Source: Cesiribacter sp. SM1
GTDB taxonomy: Bacteria > Bacteroidota > Bacteroidia > Cytophagales > Cyclobacteriaceae
Reading direction: 5' to 3'
Assembly: GCF_020178975.1 (NCBI RefSeq)
Contig: NZ_JAHXBU010000092.1
Location: 248,001 to 312,000 of the forward strand
DNA: 64,000 nt
Shown: positions 61,941 to 64,000 of the stretch, piece by piece
Position numbering within the stretch: the first letter of the stretch is position 1
How the letters are laid out: each line of letters starts with the position of its first letter
Notes under the pieces: model-generated
Told to the model about the DNA's origin: nothing
What the model saw: the letters and a program-made list of their open reading frames with translations, nothing else
The model's database searches: none
Made by a program: the position numbers and the translations under genes

Positions 61941-64000
61941 TTACTTACCAAATAACCTGCCGAAAAATCCTTTTTTCTTTTCCTGACCATAGCCATAGCC
62001 GTAGCCTTTGCCATAACCGTAACCTCCACCCTTTCTGGCGTCGTTGAGTACGATCATGGTATGTTTCAGCTTTTTCTTTTTGTAGATGTCATCAACTATT
62101 TTCACCTGTTCCTTTTCTGTAAACTGGTAGCGGATCAGGTACAGGCTTACATCAATATAAGCCGACAGTGAGAAAGCATCTGCCACCTGTCCAACCGGAG
62201 AAGTATCAATGATCACATAATCAAAACGCTGCCTCAGGCCTTCTATCAGTTCACCTATTTTCGGCAACAGCATCAATTCTGATGGATTTGGCGGTATTGG
62301 CCCTGCTCCCACCAGAAATAGATTAGGTGAAACTTTGGTAGGCTTGATCAGATCATTGATCGGGGTATTTTCTGTTACCAGGTAATTAGTAATGCCAAAA
62401 TCATTGGTCATCGCCAGGTTTTGGAGCAGGCTTGGCTTTCTTAAGTCAAAATCCACCACCACCACTCTTTTGCCTGAAAGCGCCAGGCTGGCGCCAAGGT
62501 TAAGGCTGAAGAAAGTTTTTCCTTCGCCACTGGCACTGGAAGTTACCAGCATCACCTTGTTTTCTTTGCCAGCATTGGCAAACTGCAGGTTTGCCCTGAT
62601 GAGGCGGAACAATTCTGCCACCGGACTTCTGCTGTCCTTTGTTACCACCAGGCTCTCGCCACTACGCTTATGTGCTATTTCTCCAAGTACAGGTGTAGCA
62701 GTAGCCTTATCCACATCTTTATGCTCCTGCACCTTGTTGTTAAGCATTTCCTTAACAAAAATAAAGGCAAATGGAACCCCAAGGCCCAGTATCAGGGCAT
62801 ACATGTAAAAGGTGGAGCTTTCAGGCGAAACGGGGATACTACCTGCCGTTGCAGGATCTATAACACGTGAATTTGACACGGTTGCAGCCAGTGATAATGC
62901 AGATTCTTCGCGTTTCTGCAGCAAATACAGGTAAAGACCTTCTTTGATTCCCTGCTGTCTGCTAATGGCCTGTATTTCACGCTCCATAAGAGGAACCTGC
63001 TCAATTTTTGATTCAAACTGTGCAAAATTTGCCTGCAGATTGCTTCTGGTAAGTTCCATGCTTTGCTGAATGTTCCTTAAATTTTCAAGGATATTCAGGC
63101 GCAGGTCATTCAGCTGTTCTGCTAAATTTTGTACCAGTGGGTTGTTGGGTTTGTTGGTTAGCAGCAGACGCTGTCTCTCCAGCTGAAGTTCGTTGAACCT
63201 GTCAATGAGCCGCTGCAATGTAGGGTCGCCAATGCTGAGACTGCTGGGCACTAAACCAAAATCATTATCACCTTTACTGAGATAGTTCTCTATAGAACTT
63301 AGGATTTCAAGTTGTAAATCATATTCTGCTAATTGCTGGTCGTAGCCTGTTCTTCCCTGCAGGTACATTTCTGCCTCTGTGCCAACATTTACCAACCTGC
63401 GTTCACGTTTGTATTCTTCAACGTCTTTTTCCACATCTGTGAGCTCATCTGTCAGAAACTTTAGCCTTTCGTTTATAAACTCAATTGTGTTCGCTGCAAT
63501 TACATTTTTATCTTCAACAGCCTCTTTATTATATACTTCTATAAGTTTGTTCAGAATATCCACTCCTTTTTCAGGAACCGGATCTACAAGACTCAGCATA
63601 AGGGCACTGCTCCAGGCAAGCTGGTCTTTTTCTACAACCAGCCTGTTACTGTAATTACTGGCCACCTTTTCAGTATCATGAAAATGCACCCTTACCCGCA
63701 TCCCTTCCCTGTTCCTGGCTGGTGCCGAAACAATGGTGAATTCTCCAAACCCCAGGTTTACACTTTGCCCGAATTTATGAGTGCTTACTTTTTCATTGTA
63801 CTCTATGTTATATACGTTATTTCCCCTGAGATGAACTGTTATTACCTTGTTGTGAGACAGTGTATCAAGTTTGTTGGTAATTACCCTGAAGGGCAGCGAA
63901 TTACCATACAATTCCGGATCTTTGATCCTGCCTTCTCCATAATAGGTTACATGCAGGTCCAGTTCGTTAAATACCCGGTACATAAGGCTCTGTGATTTTA
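61941..64000 (-). CDS. wzc: Wzc-type polysaccharide co-polymerase / tyrosine autokinase (5' end outside window)
   Basis: The frame stays open to the window edge; the Met near 63983 is internal (a Wzz-type KSQSL segment precedes it), so the N terminus is missing. Visible parts are the periplasmic coiled-coil and beta region of the chain-length determinant domain, a membrane helix near residues 390-410 from that Met, and the BY-kinase domain. The kinase has Walker A SSASGEGKTFFSLNL, Walker A' VVDFDLRKP and VIIDTSPVG. A Gly/Tyr-rich tail follows (GYGYGKGYGYGYG), which is the autophosphorylation tail. It controls polymerisation and export of the polysaccharide through the outer-membrane Wza channel. 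It heads the locus on the minus strand. Confidence 0.93.
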   Translation of the reverse strand, partial: KSQSLMYRVFNELDLHVTYYGEGRIKDPELYGNSLPFRVITNKLDTLSHNKVITVHLRGNNVYNIEYNEKVSTHKFGQSVNLGFGEFTIVSAPARNREGMRVRVHFHDTEKVASNYSNRLVVEKDQLAWSSALMLSLVDPVPEKGVDILNKLIEVYNKEAVEDKNVIAANTIEFINERLKFLTDELTDVEKDVEEYKRERRLVNVGTEAEMYLQGRTGYDQQLAEYDLQLEILSSIENYLSKGDNDFGLVPSSLSIGDPTLQRLIDRFNELQLERQRLLLTNKPNNPLVQNLAEQLNDLRLNILENLRNIQQSMELTRSNLQANFAQFESKIEQVPLMEREIQAISRQQGIKEGLYLYLLQKREESALSLAATVSNSRVIDPATAGSIPVSPESSTFYMYALILGLGVPFAFIFVKEMLNNKVQEHKDVDKATATPVLGEIAHKRSGESLVVTKDSRSPVAELFRLIRANLQFANAGKENKVMLVTSSASGEGKTFFSLNLGASLALSGKRVVVVDFDLRKPSLLQNLAMTNDFGITNYLVTENTPINDLIKPTKVSPNLFLVGAGPIPPNPSELMLLPKIGELIEGLRQRFDYVIIDTSPVGQVADAFSLSAYIDVSLYLIRYQFTEKEQVKIVDDIYKKKKLKHTMIVLNDARKGGGYGYGKGYGYGYGQEKKKGFFGRLFGK

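Overview
The window looks like a chromosomal segment from a Bacteroidota species, probably order Cytophagales. Supporting signs are a TonB-dependent receptor paired with a DUF4249 lipoprotein, two DUF6089 outer-membrane beta-barrels, a NrfH-NrfA-CcsBA module with the ResB/CcsA fusion seen in this phylum, promoters of the TAnnTTTG type, and weak or absent Shine-Dalgarno sequences. No rRNA, tRNA, CRISPR array, insertion sequence or prophage gene was recognised. Most genes are on the minus strand.

Layout. 1-6.9 kb: the 3' end of a sensor histidine kinase, an HD-domain protein, the DUF4249/TonB receptor pair, a DEAD-box RNA helicase, a YycJ-type metallo-beta-lactamase-fold hydrolase and a small membrane protein. 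7-12.8 kb: a three-gene molybdenum aldehyde oxidoreductase of the PaoABC (YagTSR) type with a Tat signal, a lytic transglycosylase lipoprotein and an alpha-carbonic anhydrase lipoprotein. 13-20 kb: an ammonifying nitrite-reduction operon (nrfH, nrfA, an alginate-export-like porin, ccsBA). A near-perfect 14-bp direct repeat with 22-bp period lies upstream of nrfH. 20.6-22.6 kb: two DUF6089 barrels, each followed by a strong hairpin terminator.

22.7-64 kb is a very large surface-polysaccharide locus. Its first part (22.7-42.9 kb) has a CapD/WbpM-type membrane dehydratase, a DegT-family sugar aminotransferase and a PglC-type phosphoglycosyltransferase. These could make and load a bacillosamine- or QuiNAc-type first sugar. 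Around them are glycosyltransferases, polysaccharide deacetylases, two GNAT acyltransferases, an ATP-grasp enzyme, an asparagine-synthase-like amidotransferase and a Wzy-like membrane protein. Its second part (44.5-55.4 kb) is a tightly coupled operon for a CMP-activated nonulosonic acid of the legionaminic type: LegB, LegC, a LegH/NeuD-like acetyltransferase, LegI, LegG, PtmE and LegF. A PIG-L deacetylase and a formyltransferase-fold protein are inserted between LegG and PtmE, joined by 4-bp overlaps or 1-base gaps. An ABC flippase and an unusual ParB/sulfiredoxin-like protein follow. The third part (55.6-64 kb) adds glycosyltransferases, two sulfotransferases, a polysaccharide deacetylase, a UDP-sugar 4-epimerase and a Wzc-type tyrosine autokinase cut by the window edge.

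The most interesting reading is that the cell builds a sulfated, amidated or acylated surface glycan containing a nonulosonic acid whose N-acyl group is remodelled by the embedded deacetylase and formyltransferase-like pair. The formyltransferase lacks the usual Asn of the N-x-H active-site motif, so the transferred group may not be formyl. Everything here is from reading the sequence; no database search was run.
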